Positions 42,944 to 52,088 are shown, numbered from the stretch's first letter. The stretch is DNA of 64,000 bases from JAMLIA01 sp039810005 (GCA_039810005.1 JBDHWD010000002.1:37523-101522); one strand, 5' to 3'. The notes: generated by a model from the sequence alone, not told the origin. Translations and numbers: made by a program.

Positions 42944-43801
42944 CTAGGCGTTGCGATAGTCGTAAAAGCCTTCGCCAGACTTGCGGCCGAGCTTGCCGGC
43001 AGCGACCATTTTGCGCAGAAGCGGGCAGGGTCGGTACTTCGGATCACCGAGGTCGCGATGCAGAACGACGAGGATGTCAAGGCAGACGTCAAGCCCAATG
43101 AGGTCGGCCAGCGCCAGCGGACCCATCGGGTGGTTCATGCCCAGCTTCATGACCGCATCTATGTTGTCACGAGTCGCGACGCCCTCCATCAGGCAGAAGA
43201 CGGCTTCATTAATCATCGGCAGCAGCACGCGGTTCGAGACAAAGCCCGGGAAGTCGTTGACCTCAACCGGCGTCTTGCCGACGTGCTCGGCCATCGCGAT
43301 GACCGACGAGACAGTATCGTCGTCAGTCTCCAGACCGCGGATGATCTCAACGAGCTGCATTACCGGCACAGGATTGAAGAAGTGCATGCCGATGACCTTG
43401 TGCGGGCGTCGCGTGGCCGCGCCAAGCATGGTGATCGGAATCGAGGACGTATTCGAGGCCAGAATGGTCTTCTCTCCCGCAACTTCATCGGCACGCTCGA
43501 AGATGTCGCGCTTCAGCTCAGCGATTTCGGGGACGGCCTCAATCACCAGGTCGACGTCGGCGATCGGATCAAAAGACAGAGACGTTTCAATCAGCCCGAG
43601 CGCGAGATCCTTGTCACTCGCGGTCATGCGTTCCTTGTCAACGTTGCGCTGGAGATTGCGGCGAATCGTGTCGATCCCGCGTTCGAGGCTGTCCTCGTTG
43701 ACGTCAATCATCGTCACCGGAATACCGGCCTGCGCGATGACCTGCACAATGCCGTTTCCCATCGTCCCGCCACCGACGACAGCCACTTTACCCAACTCCA
43801 T
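42944..43801 (-). CDS. 3-hydroxyacyl-CoA (3-hydroxybutyryl-CoA) dehydrogenase
   Basis: A 285-residue NAD(P)-dependent dehydrogenase. The Rossmann start is VAVVGGGTMGNGIVQV; the catalytic His-Glu pair lies in GMHFFNPVPVMQLVEII and VIEAVPEIAELK. FVSNRVLLPMINEA and HPMGPLALADLIGLD are typical of the short, monofunctional Hbd/PaaH type. ATG 43801 has GGGAAGGG upstream. It precedes the isobutyryl-CoA-type mutase; both could serve butyryl-CoA oxidation or branched-chain acyl breakdown. Confidence 0.92.
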   Translation of the reverse strand: MELGKVAVVGGGTMGNGIVQVIAQAGIPVTMIDVNEDSLERGIDTIRRNLQRNVDKERMTASDKDLALGLIETSLSFDPIADVDLVIEAVPEIAELKRDIFERADEVAGEKTILASNTSSIPITMLGAATRRPHKVIGMHFFNPVPVMQLVEIIRGLETDDDTVSSVIAMAEHVGKTPVEVNDFPGFVSNRVLLPMINEAVFCLMEGVATRDNIDAVMKLGMNHPMGPLALADLIGLDVCLDILVVLHRDLGDPKYRPCPLLRKMVAAGKLGRKSGEGFYDYRNA

Positions 43802-43886
43802 GCAACCATCCCTTCCCGTCGCTGCAATCAATCCAGGCTTCTGGCTCGCGAGCCGCTCGCGCGCTACCGCGACCCGAAGGTTTGTA

Positions 43887-44537
43887 TCACGCGCCTTTCG
43901 GCTTCGTCTCCACGGTCGCCTTCTGATTGAACTGATTCATTGCCGAGACCAGTCCCTCCCGGATCCAGACAAGGATAGCGTCACTGGTGCGATCGAGAAT
44001 GTCCTCGAGCTCGCGCCGCTCAGTTGCGTTGAAGCGAGAGAGCACGTAGGGAACTGTCGGACCGGACGCCGGGCGGGAGATGCCAATGCGGAGACGAGGG
44101 AACGTGTTCGTCTTCAGGCTACGGATGATGGACGCGATGCCGTTGTGTCCACCATCGCTGCCATCTGCCCGCAGTCGAATCGTGCCAAGCGGCAGGTCCA
44201 GATCGTCATAAACAACCAGCAGCCGGTCGAGCGGCACCTTATACCAGCGCACGAGCTGGGCGACCGCGATGCCGCTTTCGTTCATGAACGTCTGCGGCTG
44301 AGCGAGAACGACCCGTGAATCGCCGTCGCGCGTTTCGACGATGTGCGCCTGAAATCTGGCCCGCGACGTTCCTTCGGGAAGCCGCCGCTGCAGTCGCTCA
44401 ACCGCCATGAAGCCTGCGTTGTGGCGGGTGCCTTCATATCGCCGACCCGGGTTCCCTAACCCGACAACGAGCCAGACATCTCCATCGCCCTCTCTCACAG
44501 CCCCTCTGTTCTCCTGTCCCCGCCGAAATAGCCGCAT
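43887..44537 (-). CDS. pth: Peptidyl-tRNA hydrolase
   Basis: A 216-residue Pth recycling peptidyl-tRNA. VVGLGNPGRRYEGTRHNAGFM includes the catalytic His, PQTFMNESG the substrate Asn, and YDDLDLPLGTIRLR and GGHNGIASII the remaining conserved blocks. The N-terminus is somewhat extended; I chose ATG 44537 with GAGGGG upstream, though shorter starts are possible. The open frame to 44603 crosses the promoter of the divergent tatA-like gene. Confidence 0.94.
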   Translation of the reverse strand: MRLFRRGQENRGAVREGDGDVWLVVGLGNPGRRYEGTRHNAGFMAVERLQRRLPEGTSRARFQAHIVETRDGDSRVVLAQPQTFMNESGIAVAQLVRWYKVPLDRLLVVYDDLDLPLGTIRLRADGSDGGHNGIASIIRSLKTNTFPRLRIGISRPASGPTVPYVLSRFNATERRELEDILDRTSDAILVWIREGLVSAMNQFNQKATVETKPKGA

Positions 44538-44561
44538 CTGACCGCCCCTCATTCGAGATAA

Positions 44562-44587
44562 GGGGCGCGTCGCCCCGATGGTATACT
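44562..44587 (+). promoter_or_regulatory. Extended -10 promoter of the second tatA-like gene, with inverted repeat
   Basis: TGGTATACT: -10 at 44582-44587 with TGG before it. Just upstream, GGGGCG-CGT-CGCCCC (44562-44576) is a perfect inverted repeat occupying the -35/spacer region, so a bound repressor would block the promoter. Start near 44594. Confidence 0.6.
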
Positions 44588-44649
44588 GCTGAGTCGTTGA
44601 CACCCGATGTTGCCGGCGCTAATAGCACTGCGGACCCCGGAGTATTGCA

Positions 44650-45066
44650 ATGAATCTTTTCGGCATGGGCACCCCGGAGATCCTGGTGATCATGGTTGTC
44701 GCCCTGATCATCTTCGGTCCTGGGAAGCTCCCTGAAATTGGAGCGCAGGTCGGCAAGGCCGTGCGCGACTTCCGCAAGATCACCCGTGAAATGACCTCCG
44801 AGTTCGAAGACTCAATTGGTGACGTCCAGTCTTCGGTCAACGAAGTCAAGCAGACGGTCAGCAACGTCCAGAAGGAAACGGCCGCAATCGCTCAGTCTAT
44901 CCCGTCGTCGATCGAAGGGACAAGCACCAAGTCCGCCAGCAAGCCCCAGACGGCTGCGGCTGTGGCTGCGAGCGAAGCGACACGCGACGATCCGTTCGCT
45001 GATCTGGCTGCACTCGATGAGATTGACGTCAACGCAGAGACTCCCGCGGCCACCACAAACAGCTAG
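44650..45066 (+). CDS. TatA/TatB-like twin-arginine translocase subunit with long tail
   Basis: A 138-residue protein: N-terminal helix (TPEILVIMVVALIIFGPG), the hinge FGPGKLPEIGAQVGKAVRDFRK, an amphipathic helix, a coiled-coil-like stretch (about 50-85) and an Ala/Thr/Ser-rich tail. It is almost twice as long as the TatA at 11080. The longer helical tail suggests a TatB-like role, but the hinge sequence is TatA-type and the two cannot be separated by sequence alone. Its end overlaps the convergent methyltransferase gene by 4 bases. Confidence 0.88.
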   Translation: MNLFGMGTPEILVIMVVALIIFGPGKLPEIGAQVGKAVRDFRKITREMTSEFEDSIGDVQSSVNEVKQTVSNVQKETAAIAQSIPSSIEGTSTKSASKPQTAAAVAASEATRDDPFADLAALDEIDVNAETPAATTNS

Positions 45067-45674
45067 CCGGCCCTGGCTCCGACCCATATAAACGCGCTGC
45101 CCCAGCGGTCGTCGGAAGCAACAAGCTCACCCGTCAGGTGAGGTATTCGTGGCAGATCAGGCGGGTACGGGTCTGCTGTTCCATAGACGACGCGGTTCAT
45201 CCAGATACGGATAGTCGCGAACGGGCCTCGCTCGATGGTGCCACCGAGCAGCACTCGAAATTCTCCGTTTGCGGCGAGTACTCGCGAGACCTCCTGAATC
45301 GTGTCCTCCCGGAATATCCACGGCCCTGGATAGGTCGCCGTCACCAACTGGACGGATTCGTCCTGCAGCGGCAGCGCTGCGGCTGATGCACGAATGACGA
45401 CCGCGCCGCGCCGGTGTGCCCGCGCAACCATGTTGTGCGACGGGTCGATGCCAATTGCAAGACGACCACGTCGCCGCGCATCGTGCAAAAGCCTGCCTTC
45501 GCCGCAGCCAAGATCGAGCAGCACGCCGTCCGGCGCGCCATCCAGCAACTTTCGGCGACGGCCATCCCATGCTCCGCCCATCAGCACGCGTCCTGCCGGC
45601 TCATGCAGCGCAGCGAGAGGGCCGTATAGCAGATCGAACGCGCGCTGCAGCAGCAAACGACGCACGTCAGCCAC
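45063..45674 (-). CDS. Class I SAM-dependent methyltransferase
   Basis: A 203-residue Rossmann methyltransferase. Motif I is VLLDLGCGEGRLLHDA (about 52-67), followed by AIGIDPSHNMVARA, then ASAAALPLQDESVQLVTATYP as motifs II/III, in UbiE/Methyltransf_11 style. The substrate is unknown. GTG 45674 is the only plausible start; the tgt gene begins only 32 bases away on the other strand. Confidence 0.85.
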   Translation of the reverse strand: MADVRRLLLQRAFDLLYGPLAALHEPAGRVLMGGAWDGRRRKLLDGAPDGVLLDLGCGEGRLLHDARRRGRLAIGIDPSHNMVARAHRRGAVVIRASAAALPLQDESVQLVTATYPGPWIFREDTIQEVSRVLAANGEFRVLLGGTIERGPFATIRIWMNRVVYGTADPYPPDLPRIPHLTGELVASDDRWGSAFIWVGARAG

Positions 45675-45690
45675 TGTCAGAGCTGCCTGC

Positions 45691-45699
45691 TGGCATACT
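45691..45699 (+). promoter_or_regulatory. Extended -10 promoter of tgt (leaderless transcript predicted)
   Basis: TGGCATACT: CATACT at 45694-45699 with TGG before it. A start 7 bases on falls at 45706-45707, the first base of the tgt ATG, and no ribosome binding site precedes that ATG. Confidence 0.55.
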
Positions 45700-45706
45700 A
45701 GCGTCC

Positions 45707-46909
45707 ATGATGAAGCAGCCTCTCAATTCGTTCGTCGTTGAAGCCACGGATGGACGCGCGCGCGTCGGTCGCCTTCGCCTGCCGCGTGGAGAAGTCCGCA
45801 CGCCGGTCTTCATGCCGGTCGGTACACAGGCGTCCGTCAAATCGCTCGACCCGGATGATATCCGTGGCGCGGGCAGCCAGATCATTCTGGCGAACACGTA
45901 CCACCTCATGCTGCGCCCGGGTGCCGACGCGCTCCTTGAGCTCGGCGGAATCAGCCGTTTCATGCGCTGGGGCGGCCCGATTCTGACTGACTCGGGCGGC
46001 TTCCAGGTCTTCAGTCTGGCCGGCAGCCGCAAGCTGAGCGACGAGGGCGTCCTCTTCCGCTCTCACCTCGATGGCAGCGAGCACCTCCTCAGCCCCGAAA
46101 TCGCGATGGAACTGCAGCTTAAGTTCGGTTCCGATATTACGATGGCGCTCGACGTGCTGGCCGGCTTCGATGATTCCGATTCTGCGCAGGCTGAGGCGAT
46201 GAAGCGCACCCACGCCTGGCTGCCACGCAATATCAAGCGCTTCCAGGAGCTTCACCACGGCGAATCCCCACGCGGACTGCTATTCGGGATCGCGCAAGGT
46301 GGCTTCGACACCGGACGAAGACAGGAATCGGCCGCGTTCGTTGCGGCGACTGATGTCGATGGCTGCGCTATTGGTGGGCTGAGCGTCGGTGAGCCAAAGG
46401 AGACGATGGCCGAGATGCTCGACGCCTCGATAAGCGGCCTGCCGATGGATCGACCCAGGTATCTGATGGGAGTCGGGTCGCCGGAGGATCTGTGGAACGG
46501 TGTTGCTGCCGGAGTCGATATGTTCGACTGCGTGCTGCCGACACGCGTCGCACGGCGCGGCGCGCTCTTCACGCGCGAGGGGCGTATTGACATAACAGCA
46601 GCGCGCTTCAAGCTGCTGGACGAGCCAATCGAGGCGGACTGCGACTGCTATTCCTGTCAGACGTTTTCTGCCGCATACATTCATCACCTGTTCCGCGCTC
46701 GTGAGCTGCTCGCCTACCGACTTGCGTCGATACACAATATCCGCTTTCTGATCAGGCAGATGGAGCAGATGGAAGTCGCGATCCGAGCCGGGACCTTTGC
46801 CGAACAGCACCGGGAGTTCCTGGGAACCTATCAACCAGCGAACCAGCGGGTCGCTGCCGAGCAGCGCGCCAAACATCGCGCGGCGCGTGCTCGCGATCTC
46901 GCACGGTAA
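45707..46909 (+). CDS. tgt: tRNA-guanine transglycosylase
   Basis: A 400-residue Tgt exchanging guanine-34 for preQ1 in tRNAs for Asp, Asn, His and Tyr. The nucleophile/base region TDSGGFQVFSL, GGLSVGEPKE, MFDCVLPTRVARRGALFT and the zinc site CDCYSCQTFSAAYIHHLF (three Cys and a His) are all intact. Either ATG 45707 or ATG 45710 is the start. The long open frame upstream is antisense to the methyltransferase. First of a seven-gene run ending with alr. Confidence 0.95.
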   Translation: MMKQPLNSFVVEATDGRARVGRLRLPRGEVRTPVFMPVGTQASVKSLDPDDIRGAGSQIILANTYHLMLRPGADALLELGGISRFMRWGGPILTDSGGFQVFSLAGSRKLSDEGVLFRSHLDGSEHLLSPEIAMELQLKFGSDITMALDVLAGFDDSDSAQAEAMKRTHAWLPRNIKRFQELHHGESPRGLLFGIAQGGFDTGRRQESAAFVAATDVDGCAIGGLSVGEPKETMAEMLDASISGLPMDRPRYLMGVGSPEDLWNGVAAGVDMFDCVLPTRVARRGALFTREGRIDITAARFKLLDEPIEADCDCYSCQTFSAAYIHHLFRARELLAYRLASIHNIRFLIRQMEQMEVAIRAGTFAEQHREFLGTYQPANQRVAAEQRAKHRAARARDLAR

Positions 46910-46912
46910 CGC

Positions 46913-48322
46913 ATGGCGACCGACGGCACAGAGCAGGATAGCTCGCGACCAAGAATGCTGAATCGCGATCTGTCGCTACGGTCGCCTGAGTCGCAGATGC
47001 GTCGCGCCTGGGTCGTGCTGGGCCTTGCTTCACTGGCTGCACTTCTCCTGCTTGTCTTCATCATCACTGCGGGCATATGGGTCAGCCGTCACGCAACCGA
47101 GCCACGCAGCGCGCGCATCACGCTCGTCAGCGGAACGGGAGCGCTGGTGAAATCTCCGGGCGATGCCGGCTGGCGACTCATCGATTCCAACGAGCGCATC
47201 GAAGAAGGGGATAGCGTCTCGACAACGCTTGGTACGGTCGTGAAACTGCAGGCGTTCGACGGCACGACGGTCGAGATTGCCGAGGACTCGGTCGTGACGA
47301 TTCATCGTATGCGGTCCTCACGCTTCATCGAGCGCACGAAACTCATTGAGTTCCACCCGGAGCGCGGCGCCATCTACGTCAACATGCAACCGGCCGGCGA
47401 CTATTCGTATAGCGAAGTTGTCATCGAGGCCGACGGTACCCGCGTCGTCATGGCGTCCGACGGCGACCGACAACAAGCAGGCGCGTTCCTGCTCGAAGTC
47501 ATCTCACCGTCCGACGGGCACGAAGTCGGCGATACAAGCGTGCGGACCGCCGTGCTACGCGGACAGGCGACGGTCAGAACGTCCGGATCCGAGCTTGTTC
47601 TGAATGACGATCAGCAGACCGTGATTTCGCCAAATGGCGAGTTCGGTGCTATCACCCGACCGGTGCGTGAGCTCATCGTAAACGGCTCGTTTCAGCACGG
47701 CATGGATGGCTGGATCGACTTCCGCCAGCAGAACCCAGAGCACGCGGGAGTCGTGCCGCTGAATGCATCCATCGAGCTCGTGCCCGACACAACACCGAAC
47801 GGCGATGTCATCGCGCTGGAGATCAGCAGGCCCTCGTCTGATCGCGCGGGCGTCGTCCAGGCCGGTGTACGCCAGAGAATCGGCAAGACACTGCGCGTCG
47901 TCACGTCCCTGCGTCTCCAGCTCGATGTCCAGATTATCGACCAGGTACCGGCCGGAGGTGGCGACGATCTCAATCAGTTTCCACTGATCGTGACGATGAA
48001 CTACATCGATGTCGATGGCAAGGAGCGGATATGGTCGCACGGCTATTACGCGATCGACGATCCAGCGCATCCGGTTGATGAGTTCCGGGCGTCCCGGATC
48101 GAGCGCGACGCGTGGCGGCGTGTGTCCTTCGATCTGGGCAATCTTTCGCCTTTGCCAAGCCAGATTACGTCGATCGTAGTGTACGCTTCCGGAGAGAGCT
48201 TTCAGACACGGATTGCAAACGTGTCGCTGACGACAGGTGAATTACTGCGGGACTCGGGGGCGGCGAACGGTCGGAACGTGCCGGATGATTCCCCTCTGAC
48301 TGCGTCCAACAGAAGGAAATGA
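46913..48322 (+). CDS. FecR-domain membrane protein with unassigned C-terminal domain
   Basis: A 469-residue predicted membrane protein. A cytoplasmic N-terminus (1-30) is followed by one helix (about 31-54). A FecR-like extracytoplasmic domain comes next (about 65-240): VSGTGALVKSPGDAGWRLI, EGDSVSTTLGTVVKLQAFDG, VEIAEDSVVTIHRM. Residues 245-445 look like a carbohydrate-binding-type beta sandwich (ELIVNGSFQHGMDGWIDF at its start). No ECF sigma partner is adjacent, so classical FecR signalling is unlikely. Next to ugd, an envelope polysaccharide role is possible. Confidence 0.78.
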   Translation: MATDGTEQDSSRPRMLNRDLSLRSPESQMRRAWVVLGLASLAALLLLVFIITAGIWVSRHATEPRSARITLVSGTGALVKSPGDAGWRLIDSNERIEEGDSVSTTLGTVVKLQAFDGTTVEIAEDSVVTIHRMRSSRFIERTKLIEFHPERGAIYVNMQPAGDYSYSEVVIEADGTRVVMASDGDRQQAGAFLLEVISPSDGHEVGDTSVRTAVLRGQATVRTSGSELVLNDDQQTVISPNGEFGAITRPVRELIVNGSFQHGMDGWIDFRQQNPEHAGVVPLNASIELVPDTTPNGDVIALEISRPSSDRAGVVQAGVRQRIGKTLRVVTSLRLQLDVQIIDQVPAGGGDDLNQFPLIVTMNYIDVDGKERIWSHGYYAIDDPAHPVDEFRASRIERDAWRRVSFDLGNLSPLPSQITSIVVYASGESFQTRIANVSLTTGELLRDSGAANGRNVPDDSPLTASNRRK

Positions 48323-48328
48323 CGGTAC

Positions 48329-49621
48329 ATGGCGCGGATCAGCATTATTGGTAGCGGCTACGTGGGCCTCGTCTACGCAGCTGCATTCGCCGACCTCGGC
48401 AACGATGTTGTCGGCATCGACATTAACGAAGAGAAGGTCAAGCTCCTGCAGCAAGGGGAGTGCCCGATTTTCGAGCCGGGGCTGCCAGAGATATTGTCGC
48501 GCAATCTGCAGGCCGGCCGACTGCGATTCACTACGTCGTACGAAGACGCTGTTCCGAACTCCGAATTCGTCTTCATCTGCGTCGACACACCGCAATCGTT
48601 CAACGGCGAAGCCGATATGCGCGCCGTCCGACGCGCCGCGACGACAACCGCCGAGCACCTCACTGGTCACACTGTCATCGTCAACAAGAGCACGATGCCG
48701 ATTGGCTCCGGCGACCTGGTTGCGAAGATTCTCGAAGAGCACATCAGTGGAGACGCGACGTTTGCGGTCGTCAGCAATCCCGAGTTCCTTCGCGAGGGCT
48801 CGGCTGTCCACGATGTCATGAATCCCGAGCGGGTTGTTCTCGGATCCGATCAGCGCGAAGCGGCTGAGAAGGTCGCCAGCCTGTACAGCGTGCTCAACTC
48901 GCCGATCGTTATCACAGATCTCCGTTCGGCTGAAATGATCAAGTACGCATCCAACGCATTCCTGGCGACCAAGATCTCGTTTATCAATGAGATTGCCCGT
49001 ATTTGCGAGCGCGTCGGAGCAGACGTCACCGTCGTCTCAAAGGGCATGGGTTACGATCCTCGCATCGGCTCGCTGTTCCTGGAAGCCGGCATCGGCTACG
49101 GCGGATCCTGCTTCCCGAAGGATGTCAGCGCGCTGGCCTACATGGCCGAAGAAGCCAACACGCATCCGCAGCTCCTCCGCGCCGTGATTGAGATCAACAA
49201 CGATCAGCGCCGCCGCTTCGTTCAGAAGCTGCAGGAGAATCTGGGTGATTTGAACGAGCGTCAGATCGGCATCTGGGGGCTGGCGTTCAAGCAGAACACA
49301 GACGACATGCGCGAGTCGCCAGCGGTCGATATCATCCGCATGATCGAGCAGCGCGGCGGCTACGTCCGCGCCTACGATCCTGCCGCGTCGGAGACAGCTC
49401 GTCCGCTGCTGCCGAACGTTGTCATCTGCGACAACCCGTACGATGCTGTCGACGGGGCTGATGCGCTCTGCGTTGTCACTCCCTGGAACGAGTTCAAGCA
49501 GGCCAACCTCGAACGCGTCGCGGAGATGATGCGCACGCCGCTGCTCCTTGATGGTCGCAACATCTACGAGCCCGAGGATGTCAGAGCACAGGGATTGACC
49601 TATGTCGGCGTCGGAAGGTAA
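48329..49621 (+). CDS. ugd: UDP-glucose 6-dehydrogenase
   Basis: A 430-residue nucleotide-sugar dehydrogenase, oxidising UDP-glucose to UDP-glucuronate with two NAD. Rossmann start ISIIGSGYVGLVYAAAFADLG, the catalytic Cys in GYGGSCFPKD, the Lys/Asn of SAEMIKYASNAFLATKISFINE and the C-terminal GLAFKQNTDDMRESP are diagnostic. GDP-mannose or UDP-ManNAc substrates cannot be fully excluded but the wording fits UDP-Glc. It overlaps acpS by 20 bases. Confidence 0.93.
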   Translation: MARISIIGSGYVGLVYAAAFADLGNDVVGIDINEEKVKLLQQGECPIFEPGLPEILSRNLQAGRLRFTTSYEDAVPNSEFVFICVDTPQSFNGEADMRAVRRAATTTAEHLTGHTVIVNKSTMPIGSGDLVAKILEEHISGDATFAVVSNPEFLREGSAVHDVMNPERVVLGSDQREAAEKVASLYSVLNSPIVITDLRSAEMIKYASNAFLATKISFINEIARICERVGADVTVVSKGMGYDPRIGSLFLEAGIGYGGSCFPKDVSALAYMAEEANTHPQLLRAVIEINNDQRRRFVQKLQENLGDLNERQIGIWGLAFKQNTDDMRESPAVDIIRMIEQRGGYVRAYDPAASETARPLLPNVVICDNPYDAVDGADALCVVTPWNEFKQANLERVAEMMRTPLLLDGRNIYEPEDVRAQGLTYVGVGR

Positions 49622-50036
49622 CTATCAGCCGGTCTGGGATAGCGAGGCCGCCGGGCCGGTCGAGGTTGGTATCGACATCATCGAGATTGAGCGTATCGCC
49701 CAGACGCTAGCGCGTTTCGGCGACCGCTTCCTGAATCGCGTCTACTCGCCGCGTGAGCGCGAGCGCTATGGCAAGCGTGTCCAGGAGCTGGCGGCCCGGT
49801 TCGCGGCCAAAGAGGCGACGATGAAAGCGCTCGGCACTGGAGTCCGCGGCGTCCGTTGGCGGGACATCGAAGTCCTGCCAAACCGGCGCGGCAAGCCGAT
49901 TCTCGTGCTGCACGAGACCGCTCAACGCCGCGCCGACCAACTCGGATTCCGGCACTTTGCTGTGTCGCTCACGCATTCGCGCGGCGACGCAATGGCTATT
50001 GTGATCGCAACGAAGCAGGCAAACGACTTGCCATGA
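49602..50036 (+). CDS. acpS: Holo-[acyl-carrier-protein] synthase
   Basis: A 144-residue AcpS transferring 4'-phosphopantetheine to acyl carrier protein. Mg-binding Asp in VGIDIIEIERI and Glu in RFAAKEATMKALGTG are present, and SLTHSRGDAMAIVI is the C-terminal motif. The first 20 residues precede the usual start; no closer start codon with RBS was found. Overlaps both neighbours (ugd and nnr), pointing to one operon. Confidence 0.93.
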   Translation: MSASEGNYQPVWDSEAAGPVEVGIDIIEIERIAQTLARFGDRFLNRVYSPRERERYGKRVQELAARFAAKEATMKALGTGVRGVRWRDIEVLPNRRGKPILVLHETAQRRADQLGFRHFAVSLTHSRGDAMAIVIATKQANDLP

Positions 50037-51604
50037 CGGTCCTGGTGACAGCAGACGAGATGGCAGCCGCCGAGCGCAGTACGATCGAGCGCGGAGCCAG
50101 CGGCCCCGATCTCATGCGCCGCGCGGCAGCCGCGATCGCGGACTGGATCGAATCGCACTGCGCAATCGTCGGTGCAGTCACGGGCCTGGTCGGTCCCGGC
50201 AATAACGGCGGCGACACGCTCGTCGCGCTCGGCATCCTGGGCACACGCGGCTGGCGCAGCACGGCGCTGCTCGTCAATCGCAACGAACTTGGCGATCTGC
50301 CGATGAGCGACGGAGAACGAGCCGCCATCGCGACCGGTGGTGCGAATGCGCTGGGTAATGCAGATGTCATCCTCGACGGCATTTACGGCTTTCGCAGCCG
50401 GCCATCACTCCCAGCCGAGGTCTCAGCCGTGTTCGCTGACGCCCGACGCGCGAGAGCCTCGACAGGTGCCCGCGTTATCGCCATCGATGTTCCCTCAGGA
50501 GTTGACGTAAGCACAGGCGAAGCCGCGGCGGATGCACTCCCTGCCGACGTCACACTGTGCCTTGGTCTGCCCAAGCTCGGGCTGACCCGTCAGCCAGCCG
50601 CAGGCTATGTCGGCGAACTAGAGGTCATCGATATTGGCATTGTCGCGCCGACGATACGCGGGCGCGCTGAGCTGCTGGATCGCCGCACGATCGCTGGCCT
50701 GCTCCCCGAGCGACAGGCCAATGCGCACAAGAGCAGCGTTGGCGCGGTGCTCATCGTCGGTGGGGCGCCGACCTACTTTGGCGCGCCACGCCTGTCTGCC
50801 GAAGCAGCATTGCGAATCGGCGCAGGGTTGGTCGCCGCGGCGATTCCGTCAGCGATTGTTCCTGTCCTTGCGACGCAAGTGCCGGAAGCGGTCGTCGTCC
50901 CCTGCGACGATGACGACAGCTTCCCAGCAATCCGGCGCTTCGTTGACGAGCGTGATTCGATGCTTCACGCAATGGTCATCGGGCCCGGTCTGGGTCGGAG
51001 CGACCATGCGTCCACAATCCTGGAGCATCTGCTGGGGCGGCAAGCGCCTGACGAAATCCGTCGGCGCTCGAAGGTGATCGACGCCGACGCGTTGAACTGG
51101 ATGTCCGACCAACCGGAGGTGCCAGCGGGGCTGACTCCGGGATCGGCGGTCCTGACGCCTCACCCGGGCGAAATGAGCCGCTTGCTCGGCTGCAGCGTCA
51201 GCGACGTTCTGGCTGACCCGGTCGAGACTGCGCGGCGTGCCGCTTCTCAGTTTGGTCAGGTGATCATCCTGAAGACTGGCCACTCACCGGTCGCGCATCC
51301 GGACGGCCACGTCTGGCTCGCGCAGCGAACGACTCCCGAGTTGGCAACTGCCGGCACCGGCGATGTGCTATCTGGCATTGTCGGTGGGCTGCTCGCCCAG
51401 GGTCTATCGCCATGGGATGCCGCCCGGGCTGGCATTTTCATTGGTGCGCAAGCCGGGAAGCGCGCTGCGCACATGCAAGGTACAGTGGGGGTTGTCGCCC
51501 ACGATGTGATCGACGAGCTGAGTCGAGCATATCTGGACGTCCAGCGCCCTGGTTGGCAACGATGGCGATGGGGAGAGGAGGGCAGACCGCGTGTTGAGCA
51601 CTGA
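50033..51604 (+). CDS. nnr: Bifunctional NAD(P)H-hydrate epimerase / ADP-dependent dehydratase
   Basis: A 523-residue metabolite-repair enzyme. The N-terminal YjeF epimerase domain (1-220) has the GPGNNGGDTLVALGIL motif and IDVPSGVDVSTG. The C-terminal CARKD dehydratase domain (230-510) has GPGLG, VIDADALNW, LTPHPGEMSRLL and TAGTGDVLSGIVGGLLAQG. Together they repair hydrated NAD(P)H. acpS-nnr-alr linkage is common in Gram-positive-type bacteria. ATG 50033 overlaps the acpS stop. Confidence 0.95.
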   Translation: MTVLVTADEMAAAERSTIERGASGPDLMRRAAAAIADWIESHCAIVGAVTGLVGPGNNGGDTLVALGILGTRGWRSTALLVNRNELGDLPMSDGERAAIATGGANALGNADVILDGIYGFRSRPSLPAEVSAVFADARRARASTGARVIAIDVPSGVDVSTGEAAADALPADVTLCLGLPKLGLTRQPAAGYVGELEVIDIGIVAPTIRGRAELLDRRTIAGLLPERQANAHKSSVGAVLIVGGAPTYFGAPRLSAEAALRIGAGLVAAAIPSAIVPVLATQVPEAVVVPCDDDDSFPAIRRFVDERDSMLHAMVIGPGLGRSDHASTILEHLLGRQAPDEIRRRSKVIDADALNWMSDQPEVPAGLTPGSAVLTPHPGEMSRLLGCSVSDVLADPVETARRAASQFGQVIILKTGHSPVAHPDGHVWLAQRTTPELATAGTGDVLSGIVGGLLAQGLSPWDAARAGIFIGAQAGKRAAHMQGTVGVVAHDVIDELSRAYLDVQRPGWQRWRWGEEGRPRVEH

Positions 51605-52088
51605 TTCGCAGGTCGCAACCATCATGACTCGCGATGTCATCACTGTGTCACCAGACACGAGCGTGACCGATGTCGCACGGCTCATGACGGACCACGACAT
51701 TTCTGGCATCCCCGTTGTGGAAAACGGCTACCTGGTCGGCCTGGTGACCGAAGTTGATGTTGTCTCGCGCGAGATCGATGTCGATCCTCCAGCGTATGGG
51801 ACATTCCTCGACGCCGTGTTCCGCTTTCCGTGGGATCGCTCCGACGAGGAGCTACGTCGCGTTCTAGCGTCAACGGCCGGAGATCTGATGACACGCGACG
51901 TGCGAACGATCCGCGCCGAAGAACCCATTCGCGATGCGGCAAACATGATGTTCAAGCAGAGCGTAAACCCGCTGCCGGTTGTTGACTCCGACGGTCGAGT
52001 GATTGGGATTGTCTCCCGATCCGATATTGTCCGCCTCGTTGCGGACGCCGCTGATATCGCTGAAGGGAGCGCCGAAGGGCGTGACTGA
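51591..52088 (+). CDS. CBS-domain pair protein
   Basis: A 165-residue protein with two CBS domains: MTRDVITVSPDTSVTDVARLMTDHDISGIPVV (about 12-60) and MTRDVRTIRAEEPIRDAANMMFKQSVNPLPVVD (about 100-155). Such pairs bind adenosine nucleotides or S-adenosylmethionine and act as energy sensors. GTG 51591 follows GGAGAGGAGGG and overlaps nnr by 14 bases; it also overlaps alr by 8, so it is embedded in the operon. The target is unknown. Confidence 0.88.
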   Translation: MLSTDSQVATIMTRDVITVSPDTSVTDVARLMTDHDISGIPVVENGYLVGLVTEVDVVSREIDVDPPAYGTFLDAVFRFPWDRSDEELRRVLASTAGDLMTRDVRTIRAEEPIRDAANMMFKQSVNPLPVVDSDGRVIGIVSRSDIVRLVADAADIAEGSAEGRD

